A stretch of 64,000 nt of DNA from the NCBI RefSeq assembly GCF_036323735.1, contig NC_086028.1, positions 18,554,001-18,618,000 of the forward strand, read 5' to 3'. Within the stretch, counting starts at the first letter, position 1, and the number at the start of each line of letters is the position of its first letter. Source of the DNA: Rattus norvegicus (lineage: Eukaryota > Chordata > Mammalia > Rodentia > Muridae). Below the pieces are notes generated by a model that saw nothing but the letters and a program-made list of their open reading frames with translations, was not told the origin of the DNA and made no database searches. The translations under genes were made by a program, and so were the position numbers. Of this stretch, positions 12,601 through 27,600 are shown one piece after another.

Positions 12601-12893
12601 TGGAGATGGCATTTTTTCTATCTGGCTTTCAAAACCTAGACATTTTGGTTTTAATTTGTGATCTGCATTTTACAAAGGAAGGGGCCTCAAGGGCTGGGGA
12701 GATGACTCCGTGGGTCCTGGCACTTACACAGACATCTGAATATGAAACTAGACATACCACATGTCCTGTAACATCAGTCAGTGTTATGTTACGGATAGAC
12801 AGACAGCCATTCTAGTCAAGAGGAAGGGAGCTTCAGGCTCAGAGATACCGTCCCAAGAAACTAAGATTAACAGCTATAGAGAAAGTGCAAGTG

Positions 12894-12952
<59 letters not shown>

Positions 12953-15900
12953 CACATACACACAAAGGTCCAAAGGACATTTTAAGGAGAAAAAAGGAGG
13001 GTGTCACAGTGCCATTCTCATGATTGTGGGGTGTCTCTATACCACTGTGTTCTTATTTGCACCCTCTTGCTGAATCCCTTTATTCTTCCTAATTGGGAGC
13101 CATATATTCTATAAGCTCTCTATGCCAAATCTGCCGATGCAGGCACTAGACATGGATATATTCGGGGGTGGGGGGGGCGGCTGCCTAAGATACCCTTACT
13201 GTCTATGAGCCAATGAACTAGGTGTCAGAAACAAAATAATCTTACAAATTATGTAATCCTGAAAGGGAGAGAAAAATCCTTAACTGAATCAGGCATATAA
13301 CAAATCTATTTGGTCATGAAGTACTTATTCTATGCCATTCAGAAGTATCTTATAGGGGAGTTTGGAAAATGCTGCTGGAAGAGTTAGTAATTCTCTGAAA
13401 GTCCCTAAGGAGTATTTCTGACCTAGTTATCTCGCTAAATTTCCAGGCCATTTCATTACCTAGGTTCCTAACTCCAACAGCATTCTGTTCTCATATAAAG
13501 GACAAACTGATGTCTGCGTGTTTAACCTGGGTTCATATATTTACTTGCCCAGCTAAAATTACCACTAGTTGCCAATGTTAAAATATTTCTATTAGGAGAT
13601 TCATACAAAATGTCTGGATCTTGTGATAAGGATAAGAATGAGAACAAACATGAAAGTCTTTCTGTTTGGACCACACTCCAGTTTCTAACTTCCTTTACTG
13701 TTAAAAAACAAAACCATCCTCCTCAAACAGCCCTGACACACAGAACCAGGAATCCTCAGTATATGCATAGCAAACCTCCAGTGCATAACTTAGGGGATAA
13801 AAAGGCCTGGGCTTTAATCGCAATGCCAGTATCTACTCTTGCCCTGGGGAAAGTCAATTAGACACTGGGTCTGTTTTCTGTTCAGGTCAACCTACTGCGG
13901 ACAGTGTTATTAACCTTGCAAGGCCACTGTGAACATGAAGCCAGATGAGCAATGCATAGCAGGGGACCAGGACCTCAAAGCAGATGTTCTCTTTTACATC
14001 TTTTAAAGTCATGAATATATTTTTGCTTTATACTAAAACATAATCATATGACTTCACGCTTTTCAAACAACTAAAAGCAATTTCCTAGTTGAAAGAAAAA
14101 GAACAAGACAAGGCACAACATCAGATAAGCACCCTGTGATACTCAGATTAAAGTCAAGAACAGACTTGCTGAGTTAAGGGAGCAGCTCGACACTCAATAG
14201 GAGAGCTCTTGGCAATCCAAGTCTTCCTTTGAAGTGGCATCCAAACAAATGCACTTTAAATCTACAACAGTTTTCCACAGACACAATTCTCCAATTCTAG
14301 TAGCTTAAATATTGAACTTAACACTCTTCCCAGCATTGCTGGATCTTAGACGCAACAAGAACGATGCCATCGTCTCAAAGCTCTGTGTAACAGATGCTAA
14401 AGTGCACATGCGACAGTGGCAAGCACTAATCAAGTAGTGGTCACCTTGGTGTGTGTCTCAGAGGTTTCTGATGGACACTGCCGCTCAGACCTGAGACATG
14501 TAGCCAGCAGGTAAAGCAGAGTTAGAGACGGTGAGAAGGACAGTCCTAGTGGCTGACTTGAGCACCGTGAGTTAGGGGTGAGATGCAGGCAGAGGTTGTT
14601 AGACTGTCCTGGCTTTGGCAGGAGCCAGGATCAGTTACTGGTTTTGAGCTTAATCACACAACGGGACTGACTGTTAACAGATTCTGTTAACAGATTTTGT
14701 TAGCATATGTGTAAATTGAATGCATTCAGAAGTGAGAATTAGAAAAATATAACTCAATTAAATGCATAAGAATTTTGAAGTGGGGGTTGGGAATTTAGCT
14801 CAGTGGTAAAGCACTTGCCTAGGAAGCGCAAAGCCCTGGGTTCGGTCCCCAGCTCCAAAAAAAAGAACCAAAAAAAAAAAAAAAAAAAAGAATTTTGAGT
14901 GAATATATATTACCCTTACTTCAGATTAGAAAAGAACCACATGGACAAGGCTGAGCCTGGCACTGAGGAGGATGAGGATGGGAGACAAGTTTGAAGGCAG
15001 CGTGGACTATACACAGTAAGACCATACACAGAAGCAAAACCAGAAGCTACACATGCAGCTCAGTTACCACACTGACATCAAAGGTGTGGGGCCATCGGTT
15101 CAATTCCCCAGTGGTGCAGAGCGGTAAGAACCGACTCCTGAGGGTCTTCCGCTTTAAGGACCACTGAATCGCATGTACTTACTAACTGAGACAGCAGAGG
15201 TGGAAGCGAGTGATACGAATTGAAGAAAAGATCCAACGTTTCTGGCTCCAGGAAAACTGGAAAAAAGATGATTTCTCTAACACCATTAATTTCACTAAAA
15301 GATTATCACACACATAAGAATATCAAGACCATTACACATGGCTACTCACTGCAACTGGGCTATTTATTTATTTATTCATTCATTTAATATTGGCTTTTCC
15401 AGACCAAGTGTCTCTACATATCCCTGGTTGCCCTGAACTTGCATTGTGAACCAGGCTGGTTTAGAATTAAGAGATCCTGCCTCTGCTTCTGCTTCCTGAG
15501 TGCTGGGATTAAAGGTATCCACCACTACAGTCTATTTTGATTCTTAAGGGTTTTTTCCTTTGATAAATAGAACAGTATAGATATAAAATATTGCTAGCTA
15601 AGATGACTCTTAGTTCTGTACAGTATCTACACTTCTAAGTAGAATGTTAGTTTGCATTCACACTAAAATGACAAGGACAGGGATAAGTAGCACTAGAAAG
15701 TTTATAAAAAGCAACAGTGTCCTGTCCCATTGGTATATTTACATTTAAAGAATGGTCATCATACAGTTTCATTTGATACCACCTGAACCCTAACCTTAAT
15801 TAACTGTATTAGGGTTCAGTTCTCTAACCTACCTTACAATCCCATCTCCAACATTCTCTGAAATATCCATCCTTTCCCTTCCCACTATAATCACAACTTG

Positions 15901-18900
15901 TGAGACAACCAATTCTAAAGTGCTTACATTTCTAACCATGCAAAGAATAGTCGAGCTGAAGAATATTACCTGTATCTCACACTTGCAATTATCTCTGTAC
16001 TTAAGCTAATTGGCTTAGTTGTGTATATCTTTTCCTTACTAATTTTTGGCAAATGTTTTGACAAATTCACAAATACATGAAAAAGTTAACATTTCCATCC
16101 AACCGATATCATCAAACATTATTTCCATTTGCTACACCTGTCACTCATTGATCAAGTTCAAGTCCTTTGTCACATCCTGTTTCCTTTTTATATCTGTTTA
16201 TTGTCATCTTGTTTGAAGGGTTCTTTCTTCAGCCCACTTCTATTTTCTTGACTTGTATGTTAGTTTGCTAAAAGCAAGTATATGAGGGAGAAATTTGGAA
16301 GGACTTGCACATCCAAAAACATTATCTTGCTTTTAATAATTTCCACTGAGTTTGAAACCCTGCAGAGGTCTGAGGCTGCTAACGCACTGTTGTTACTGTG
16401 AAGCCTACTGCCACCCTAGATTCAAACCCAACGACGAAGACTTTTCCTTCCTCCAGCACTGCAAGCCGTTTTCCTGGGATTTCATAAATGCAAAGCTAGT
16501 GCACATCTTTCTTCACCCATAATACCTGGGTGCCTGGTGCAACTGCCTATTCATATCCCACCCTTCACTGCTGGGAACACTGTTGGGTTTTTAATTTCCT
16601 ACTCTCTCTTTCTAAAACTTCCAATAGTCAAATCGCAACCATGTGGCTTCACCGTCTAATTTTCTCACATGTACTTTCTCTTCTATTAAACATCTGGCTA
16701 TTTTAATTCTACTTTGTAAATTTTATTAATTTTCTCTTCCAGGTTATTTACTAAATTGTTAAATTACATGGCAAATGTTCTACTCTTATCTCAGGAGTGC
16801 TTTACCTGGTGTATATCTCTAGGAATATTAAGCACATACTTTTAAAAGTTTATTTCTATTCTTTGCCTTGTATGTCCAATTTTTTAAAAAGCTAAATTTT
16901 CTAAGATTAATGAATTATAAAATCACATACAGTTACGAAAGCTAATCACCACTGGTGATCTCTTACAAAAACAACACTATAACACCACAGCCGCAAGCCC
17001 AATACAATCCTCCTGCCATACTGAGTCAAGTTTTATATGCACTCAGGTGCATATGTTTGTTTATGACACCACCACCACCACCAAGATGTAGAACGCTAAA
17101 CCCCTTATTTATTAATCTTTTATTCCTAAACTGAAGTCTTTAACCTTCTATCTGATATCCCCAAATCTGATGCTTTTCTAGCTTAATTTTGCAAGAACAC
17201 AGCTATAGGAGGGAAAGGTCCAACCACAGAGCCAATGGCAGTCAGTTTGTCTCCCAGGTGTACAGGTGAAGACCCAACCCAGAATAAAGTCTCCTTGATG
17301 CTCATCCTGTAGCCCCTACCCCACATCTGCCCTGAGGTGCCCTAGTGACATTATCGTTCTGCAATGTGGGAAGACATCTTGCTCTCCCCTTTGGGTGTTC
17401 CTCCTGTCACACAGTAAACCCCAACTCTGCTCTGCTCAGGCCCTTACTCTGATTCGTTCACCTTGGCACTCGGAACAAGACCTCTGAGTAACTGTCAGAC
17501 CCTCCCCTATCTATGTAGGCAGCTCTAGGGCTTGTCTTTTTCCTGAAATCAAAATATAGCTGTTAGTATGATGTGAGTTGGGCAAGGCATTACTACTGAG
17601 TATTATAGTTGCTCTGAATTAGAGCACTCAGAATTAAGTAGCTCTACAATACAGGCCACATGGCTGGGTTAATTCTGCACTGTGTACACGGACTATCTCT
17701 CATGCTAACCCTCCTTCTCTCTTACTTGTTCTCCAGGTTGTTGGAATCTGCACTGTGCAAAGATCGTCCGCAGACTCATCTGCTGAACTGCCCAGGAAGT
17801 CAAAGCTCAGGCAGCTGAGGACCAGCTTTAAGACTTGCATCACCAGGCTTTGTTGATCTTGATCCTGAAGATTTAAAGGTTTGGCCAACACCTTCAAAGT
17901 TAGAAATAAAACATTATAATAAAACATTATCACTAAAAGAATTGCAACTTTATAAATTTAAGTATTTCTTTAATGTGAAGTAAAAAGTAGTAAAAAGAAA
18001 ACAAAAATGGTTGTCCACACATTTCTACAACAGTCTACTTCCAACTTTCACCTTGTAAAATAAGAATAAAAATATACTTAACTACAGATTGCCGATTGCC
18101 TTCTAAAGCTGTAAAAGGTGACCTAAGCCAGTAGTGGCACCACACCTTTAATCCCATCACTCAGAAGCAGAGGCAGGCAGATGTCTTGAGTTCCAGGTTA
18201 GCCTGGTCTACAGAGTTAAGTTACAGGTCAGCCAGGGCTACACAGAGTAACCCTGTTTTGAAAAACAAAAACAAATAAACAAAAAAAAACCAACAACAAC
18301 AACAAAAAAAAAAAAAAAGCTGAGGCTTAATTTTCTTCAAGAGAATCTGGAATAACATCTTGTGTAAATGAGATGCATTCCACTGGCAAAGGCCATGAGA
18401 GTGTCGGTAAAAGTCACAAGCTTCTGGAGTTCGGTCCTGACCACTTTTTGCTAAGGCCAGTCCCCAAGAATGTACGTCTTGGACATTCTGAACTATCTGT
18501 AAAGAGCCCTAGACTTCTCCAAGAATAACACAGAGGGAGGCGAGGTGGGTAGACAGAATATCCAGTGTAACATGTATATGTAAACAGACTAACCATAGGC
18601 AGTCAGATGAGGAGTTCAAGAACATCAACTATACTATTTTAGCTATCCTTGTAAATGATATTTTCCCACACTACAAGAACATTCTTTTTTTTTTTTTCTT
18701 TTTTCTTTTTTTCGGAGCTGAGGACCGAACCCAGGGCCTTGCGCTTGCTAGGCTACAAGAACATTCTTAAAAAGGTCATTTAATTAGGCCTACTACAGTA
18801 ATTATCAATGTTAACATACAAGAGAACAATTTTCATCTAAACAACTTAAAATCTGAAATAAGCTGCAATGTAAAGTTTCTGAGCTATCAAGGTTTGGATT

Positions 18901-21565
18901 TTGGTGAATTTCACATTTCAGATTTTGAAATTTTTCACCTGGTAAAGTTTATACAAATATTCTAAAATGTAAAACGCTCCAAAGTTCTAAAACTCTTCTG
19001 GTCCCAAGTATTGACGAAGGACACTTAGGCTACAACAGAGAACTGAACAGATAGGAAGCGAAGCTTTTAATGAGATGTTTGGGAAATGCTTCACAACACA
19101 AGTAGACAAGCTTGAGCAGTAGGATGGAGGCATTCTCCATGCATCCGAGCCAGCCTACAAGGAGGAAAGTTGTGAATGCTCCATGGTGCACTAAAAGCAA
19201 GTAGTAAATGCCAATTTTCCAAAGGAACTCTTAAAGAACTCGGGGAAATCATGGGGAAATGGAAAGCTGCAGTTTTCCATATGGGTGGGCAGAAAAAGAG
19301 ATCAAAACCCCAGTTAGTCTGTTCAAGTAAAAATCAACAACAAGAAGGTGAAAACTGCTATTGACCTAACACAAACACGGAATTCTCTACGGCATCATCT
19401 TCCACACCCAGGGAGTAAAGTTTGTACAGATTTACCATATTTAAGACTGACCACAAATCTCTTGAAGGAAATCAGAGGAAAACAGTGTGCCCGAAACTCA
19501 TTCAAAACACTTAAGGTTGGTTCCCAGGTTACAGTAGCTGAGAAGTCCAGTCAGCAGCTGACTTACCTGTTTCAGGAGAGAACAGGCTAACACTAGAATG
19601 TCTTTTAGAGACGTATCACGAAATGAGGTAGCTACTTTCCTATGTTTTGCTGAAGGTCTGGAATAATCAACCTAAAAAAAGGTCAAGAAATGTAAGGCAA
19701 ACTTACTACATAGCATAATGGCACTAGTAATCAGAAAATCATGGAAACAGAGCTTGTGAGAGCCTAGGAGAGAGCCTAGGAGAGAGACTTGATGGCAATC
19801 CCTCAGGGCAGAGACAACGTTAGAGTCCACCACAAAACTATCAGGGTTTCAGTGCCAATATAGGACACAGAAGTAAAACAACAGACACTGGGATCATGTG
19901 TTCCTGAGCTCTGCCCTATAGTGTATATAATATATATAACTTCCCTAACTCTCAAGTGACACCTACAGAATACCTACAATGCCACCTCTAAAACAATCTT
20001 CACATTCTAATATGTGAATCAGCTAAATGGATTAGTTACAAAATATCTTATATAAAAGTATTTAAATGTCACTGGATTTATATCACTAAAGTTTTGAAAA
20101 CAAAAGTAGAAATAGACTCAAGAATTTGATTATGTATACAACATGTCATCTCTGAATGTTTTATCAGCTAACAGAAATCATTAATTTTTTGGAGGCAGGG
20201 TCTCACTATGTAGCCCTGGCTGTCATGAAACTAGTTATGGGGGCCAGGCTGGCCTCCAACTCACAGAGATCTGCCTGCCTCTGCCTCTTGTCTCCCAAAA
20301 GCTGAGATTAAAGGCATAAACCACCATCACCTGGCCAGAAATTAACTTTTTAAGAATAAATTACTAAGACTAGAGGATTTCAGTCCCTAATCTAAAATGT
20401 AAAAATTATTTACACAGTAGTACTAGAACATTTGCTTAACACCCAAGAAATGCAGGGTTTTATAGTCAGTACTGACCCGTATCCCTGACAAATATATATG
20501 TATTATAAATACAATACATATATATAAATATACAGTACATATATACTATATATTTCCATTTATCAATAGGAAATAAACAAGGCCAGTTCTGGTAGTTATT
20601 ACCACCGTGGCCTAAAGTTATTGTAGATTTACTACTTATCTCTTGGCTATTTGAAAGACAGTAGGAAACCATTTTTCCTGCTATTTTCAGAACTAAATAA
20701 ATATAAATACATATAGTGAGCTAAGAACTGATTATCTGACACTTTCTAAGCTCTAAGATACAATTCAGAGTATTCTTAAATGCTACATTTACTTATAAAA
20801 TATTAAACATAATAAAGTTCAAAGGAACTATAGAAAGTAGTTAATGACAGTAGCCAATGTGTGATTTTAATTAATTATCATTTACAGCAAGTGCTCTAAG
20901 TCAACCTTTCTCTGTATGTGCGTGTGGTATGCATGTATGTATAAGCACACCTATGTGAGCATGTGTATGGAGTTGGTCTGGTGTTGATACTGTGTGTCTA
21001 CCTTGACCTCTCTCAACTTTATATATTGAGGCAGGGTCTCCTGCTGAAGCTGACTGAGTGCACCATTTTGGCTAATCTATCTAGCCAGCCAGCCCTGCTG
21101 AGCTCCTGTTTCTGAACCCCATGCACTGGGACTGCAAGCCGACTGCCACACCCAGGAGGCTATGCCATGAATTCTGGGGATGGGGACTCCGGTTGCCACG
21201 TTTGCATGCCAAGTGCTTTCCCTGCTGAGTCATCCTCCTAGCCGTCCTTCACTGATCAGACTTAAGGTTCACCTCTCTCACTTCTTTCATGCCAAAAACA
21301 ATGGCAAAACCATAAAAATCAGTAAAAGTATACAGTATCCCAAGTCCTCTTTACAAAGTATTCTTAATATATCATTTCACTTAATCCTCAAATCAATCTT
21401 TAAAATGCATAGTATTCTTTACCACACCCATAACATAAAGAAAAGTGTCATTAAGTTTCTATGGAGTACCTTCTACATACGAGGTATTATGCCAGCAGTC
21501 TATCTGCTCTTAATAAAGGCTATCATCACCTCTCTTCAAAGAAAATCATGCAGAATTCTTCAAAA

Positions 21566-21617
<52 letters not shown>

Positions 21618-24600
21618 AAATTTGTACAAAGCATAGGCCATAAAGCAAAAGTCAAATCTGCCTTCACCAGTGCCTTCTTCAAGGCTTGCATGCTCACTGC
21701 ACGGGGGTCACATGTGTAGACACTGTTTGAGAGAGACTGCAGAACCACTCCAAATTACACATGTATGTCCCTACTGTGTAGGCATGTGAATAACATATAT
21801 ATTTAAGGAACAGCGGGTTCGGCTTCTAGAAATATAGGATAATGTTTACTATCTTAACTTTTAGGAAAATTATGTTTAGATCTTTTTCTTAAGAGACATA
21901 TCCATACTTGGACAGTGTGTGATGGTGCACACCTTTAATCCCAGCACTCAGGAGGCAGAGGCAGGCAGAGTTCTTTGAGTTCAAGGCCAGTCTGATCTAT
22001 GAATACCATGAGTTCCAGGCCACATAGGGCTACGACAGTGAGAAACCACATTTTAAAAAGAAAAAATAAAAATAAAAAATAAATAAAGGAAGAATAAAAA
22101 GATACAACCACAATCATACCAAATGAGTATACAGTATACTTCTGAACATTATACAACACAGAACTTTCCACATATAAATCTGATCAGCAGAAATACTAGC
22201 TGAAGTGGAAAATTACGCCTCCACCCCCAAATTAAGCTCAGCAAAATCTGCTCAATAGAAGATATATTTCCAACTTACAGAGCCAAAAGTCATACTTTAA
22301 AGATCTCTCCATGCATCCCAATCTGGCCTCAAATTCATGATCCTCCTGCCTCAGCCTCCCAGCTGTAGGATCAAAGAAATTTGGGGCTTCTATCTGTGGA
22401 TAACTTGGAAATCTTGTATGAGATGAACAAAAAGGGACAGACATAGTGGGACATCCCTAAAATCCTGGTACTTGGGAGGCGGGAGGATCAGGAGTTCAAA
22501 GTCACTCCCTCCCTGCTACATAGCAAATGTGAGGCCAGCCTGAGCTACATGAAACCCATTCTCCAAAAAAAGACTGGTGAGGGAATGTGAATGTTGAATG
22601 GATACAAAGGACAACTTGAAAGGTTTCTTACTGGTAAATTATAATCTATTAAATAAAATTAGAAACCTATATTAACGTAGGCTGTTGTCAGAAGTATAAA
22701 GTACTTCTCCATAAAATATTTAATAATTATAAGGAGAAAAAGAGAATAAGGAAGCTGAGTAAAGACTAATTTAATTAAGAAATCAAAGTGAGCATTACCT
22801 ATTATTAGTCAACTCAAACCATATGCTTCCTGGCAAGAGACGCTAAGAAGGCCATGTGTCCTTGCTGATACCTGATAAACAAACGCACTCTGGACTGAAC
22901 AATGAGGGACACTGAACACGAACTAACTTATGTGTCATGCTGTGCACTGGACAGTTTTATGTCAACCTGACACTAACTAGAGTTTCTAAAAGAAGGAACC
23001 TTCATTGAGAAATGCCTCCATAACATCTGGCTGTATGGCATTTTCTTAATTTCGTGATTGATGGGGGAAGGCCTCGTCCATTGTGGGTGGTATCATCCAT
23101 GGCCTATGGTCCTGGACTATGTAAGAAAGCAGGCTGAGCAAGCCATAGGGAGCAAGGTGGTAAGCAGCACCCCTGTATGACCTCTTCTATTAACCCTTGC
23201 CTCTAGGATCCTCCCTGCTTGGGTTCCTGCTCTCACTGTATTTGATGATGAACCTTGACATGGAACTGAGTTAAATAAGCTCTTTCTTCCTCACGTTGCT
23301 TTTGGTCATGATTTTTCATCACAGCAATAGTAACCCTGACCAAGCCAAGTTGTAAAGCAGAGGGAATCCTCCTATGACTAATCCTCCCAGAAGAAAAAGC
23401 TAACACTGTGAAAAGCAAACATGTTGATTCTAAGCAGGCATCAACTCTTAGGACATTTTGGGGCTAAATGGGGAAGCAGGTCTAAGTAGCAAAAGGTCAT
23501 GTTTAAAAAATATAATGGTCCTATCATGATCATGTAGGAAAAAGAATGTCCTTGTAGAAGAAAATGTAAAGGTATTCCCTGGGGCTTTGGGAATGGGGGG
23601 GCGTAGGGGGAAAGGGAATCATGATGTCAGCTTATCAAGTGGTCAAGAAAGATCTTTGTTCTGCCCTCTAAATGTTACTGAAAGTTCCTTTGTATTTTTA
23701 AAAGATACTTGGTTGCTCTCCAAGACACACTCTTATTAGAACCCACATTGCCAGTTAATAAGGAACTAAGTGAGGAGCTGGGAACTAAGGCACTGAGGAA
23801 GCCTAAAGCCCTCCCTCGCCTTCCCTCACCTTCAGGGTAGCCTATACTGCTCTCGGTGGTTAAGTAAGAAGGGAATCAGTTTTGAAGTTAGCAAATATGA
23901 AAGCTGGCTGCCTGTGGTTACTACACTAGTCTCTTACTTTTAAAAAGTAAACTGACATGCTAAAACTATTTTTAGCTGAGCTCCAGTTCTTCAAACTCAC
24001 TTACAGATTAAGCAAGGTCCCTGTCATATTCCTGCCCACAGCTGGCTATTCCTGAAGTGGAGAAAGGAACTGCCATAGCAGACAATCTTCACACAACTGT
24101 GAGAAGGAAACTGATGGCCATAAAACTAAAGAAGCAAACTGATGGCCACAAAATTAAGGTGTTTTAAAATGTGGAAATTCTATAAAATGTCTTAATTCAT
24201 CACTCACTGAACAGTAATCAATATTTTTCGATTATACGATATTGTGACTATTCTGTGACTACACAGGGAGTTGGCAATTGGACAGCAGCTCTCCTTATGT
24301 GCACACTCACATTCCGCACCATGAGCACAAGTCAGGAGGGTGCCAGTTTGAGAGTCCAAACTCCCTTTATAAAATCACTCCATGCAGAGCAACTTCTGCT
24401 TTTCTCCCACTGAAACCCATGCTTTCAGCAAAAGGGGACATGGCATGGGGCACGCCCTCAGATGCTGAGGTTGGGGGAGGTTAGTTTCTGAAAATGCTCC
24501 TTGTGCAGGTTGAAAAAGACAACACAGATAGTGACAGAGTGCCAAGCTATCTGTTTCTGGATAGATGGTGCCATTCACCCATGGTTAGGAATCAATCTTC

Positions 24601-27600
24601 TAAACTGTTTGCTCTTTACTTAGAAACGCGTAAGAGTTTGCTCTCCTTTCCTATACACTTCATTTGTATAGTTAATATATTATTCTATCTACAAGAATGA
24701 AGACAGTTCTCTAGGGAAAAAGTACCGTGTCCCATTTCCCATTACCGTTATTCTATGTTTTTTTTCCCTATGGTTGTGATTTTTAATGAAAGTATTCTAA
24801 TTTACTTTTCCAAATAGTAAAACAAATACTTAAAGACTTGACCAGTTAAGAGTTTCATGCCACAAAGAAACAATATTACCTAAGCAAGTTCCATGTCCTA
24901 TTACATGGAAAAACTTACCAGGTTCATTTCCTGTGTCAGTTCGGAAAGGATTATCACCCCTATTATGCAGTGCTCCACTGTGCCCTTTAGAAAAAGAACC
25001 ACGTGAGACATGATGAGCTCTTAAGTGTAAACCAAGCAATACTTTTTAAAATTATATTTATATGGGTACACTATTGCTCTCTTCATACACACCAGAAGAG
25101 GGCATTGGATCCCATTACAGATGCTTGTGAGCCACCATGTGGTTGCTGGGAATTGAACTCAGGACCTTTGGAAGAACAATCAGTGCTCTTAACTGCTGAG
25201 CCATCTCTCCAGCCCCCAAGCAATACTTTTAAAAATTAAACATCAAAGCATCACAGTTGCCTAGTATTGGTCCCTAAAAGTATGTAGGAAAAAGTATTAT
25301 CCTTTCTATAACTAAAAGAATTTTGGAGGGAGAGCTGAACCTTCAGAGAGACTTCAGAGACAAGCCTGGGAAACCAGAAGAGACTGCTCTCTGTACATAC
25401 ATCTCGGACGCCAGAGGAAAACACCAAAGGCCATCTGGAACCCTGGTGCACTGAAGCTCCCGGAAGGGGCGGCACAGGTCTTCCTGGTTGCTGCTGCCGC
25501 AGAGAGCCCGTGGGCAGCACCCCACGAGCAAACTTGAGCCTCGGGACTACAGGTAAGACCAACTTGTCTGCTGCAAGAGAGCTGCCTGGTGAGATCAGGA
25601 CACACAGAGGCAGAGTTCATCTAGGACCGGGCACGTCCTGTGTTTGCCGGAGGTCCCACGCCCTCGGATCCCGGCCCACAGCAGCTCTCTGCTCCCAGAC
25701 CCCTTGGGAAAGAGGCCTCACCGCCTGGTCAGGTGGGCACTCCTGAGGCTGCAGAGCGGAAGAGACCACCAACACTGACCACCCCTGCCCACATCCCTGG
25801 CCCAAGAGGAAGCTGTATAAGGCCTCTGGGCTCCCGTGGGGGAGGGCCCAGGAGCGGCAGGACCCCTGCCTGAGACACCACCGGAACCTGAGGGAAACAG
25901 ACCGGATAAACAGTTCTCTGCACCCAAATCCCGTGGGAGGGAGAGCTAAACCTTCAGAGAGGCAGACAAGCCTGGGAAACCAGAAGAGACTGCTCTCTGT
26001 GCACACATCTCGGACGCCAGAGGAAAACACCAAAGGCCATCTGGAACCCTGGTGCACTGAAGCTCCCGGAAGGGGCGGCACAGGTCTTCCTGGTTGCTGC
26101 CGCTGCAGAGAGCCCGTGGGCAGCACCCCACGAGCGAACTTGAGCCTCGGGACCACAGGTAAGACCAACTTTTCTGCTGCAAGAAAGCTGCCTGGTGAAC
26201 TCAAGACACAGGCCCACAGGAACAGCTGAAGACCTGTAGAGAGGAAAAACTACACGCCTGAAAGCAGAACACTCTGTCCCCATAACTGACTGAAAGAGAG
26301 GAAAACAGGTCTACAGCACTCCTGACACACAGGCTTATAGGACAGTCTAGCCACTGTCAGAAATAGCAGAACAAAGTAACACTAGAGATAAGCTGATGGC
26401 GAGAGGCAAGCGCAGGAACCCAAGCAACAGAAACCAAGACTACATGGCATCATCGGAGCCCAATTCTCCCACCAAAACAAACATGGAATATCCAAACACA
26501 CCAGAAAAGCAAGATCTAGTTTCAAAATCATATTTGATCATGATGCTGGAGGACTTCAAGAAAGACGTGAAGAACTCCCTTAGAGAACAAGTAGAAGCCT
26601 ACAGAGAGGAATCGCAAAAATCCCTGAAAGAATTCCAGGAAAACACAATCAAACAGTTGAAGGAATTAAAAATGGAAATAGAAGCAATCAAGAAAGAACA
26701 CATGGAAACAACCCTGGATATAGAAAACCAAAAGAAGAGACAAGGAGCTGTAGATACAAGCTTCACCAACAGAATACAAGAGATGGAAGAGAGAATCTCA
26801 GGAGCAGAAGATTCCATAGAAATCATTGACTCAACTGTCAAAGATAATGTAAAGCGGAAAAAGCTACTGGTCCAAAACATACAGGAAATCCAGGACTCAA
26901 TGAGAAGATCAAACCTAAGGATAATAGGTATAGAAGAGAGTGAAGACTCCCAGCTCAAAGGACCAGTAAATATCTTCAACAAAATCCTAGAAGAAAACTT
27001 CCCTAACCTAAAGAAAGAGATACCCATAAGCATACAAGAAGCCTACAGAACTCCAAATAGATTGGACCAGAAAAGAAACACCTCCCGTCACATAATAGTC
27101 AAAACACCAAACGCACAAAATAAAGAAAGAATATTAAAAGCAGTAAGGGAAAAAGGTCAAGTAACATATAAAGGCAGACCTATCAGAATCACACCAGACT
27201 TCTTGCCAGAAACTATGAAGTCCAGAAGATCCTGGACTGATGTCATACAGACCCTAAGAGAACACAAATGCCAGCCCAGGTTACTGTATCCTGCAAAACT
27301 CTCAATTAACATAGATGGAGAAACCAAGATATTCCATGACAAAAACAAATTTACACAATATCTTTCTACAAATCCAGCACTACAAAGGATAATAAATGGT
27401 AAAGCCCAACATAAGGAGGCAAGCTATACCCTAGAAGAAGCAAGAAACTAATCATCTTGGCAACAAAACAAAGAGAATGAAAGCACACAAACATAACCTC
27501 ACATCCAAATATGAATACAACGGGAAGCAATAATCACTATTCCTTAATATCTCTCAACATCAATGGCCTCAACTCCCCAATAAAAAGACATAGATTAACA

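Noticed and set aside
25510..26283. Several 60-195-codon frames in the L1 5' UTR
   Set aside because: They repeat with the 5' UTR module and are GC-driven; rodent L1 5' UTRs are not known to encode these proteins.
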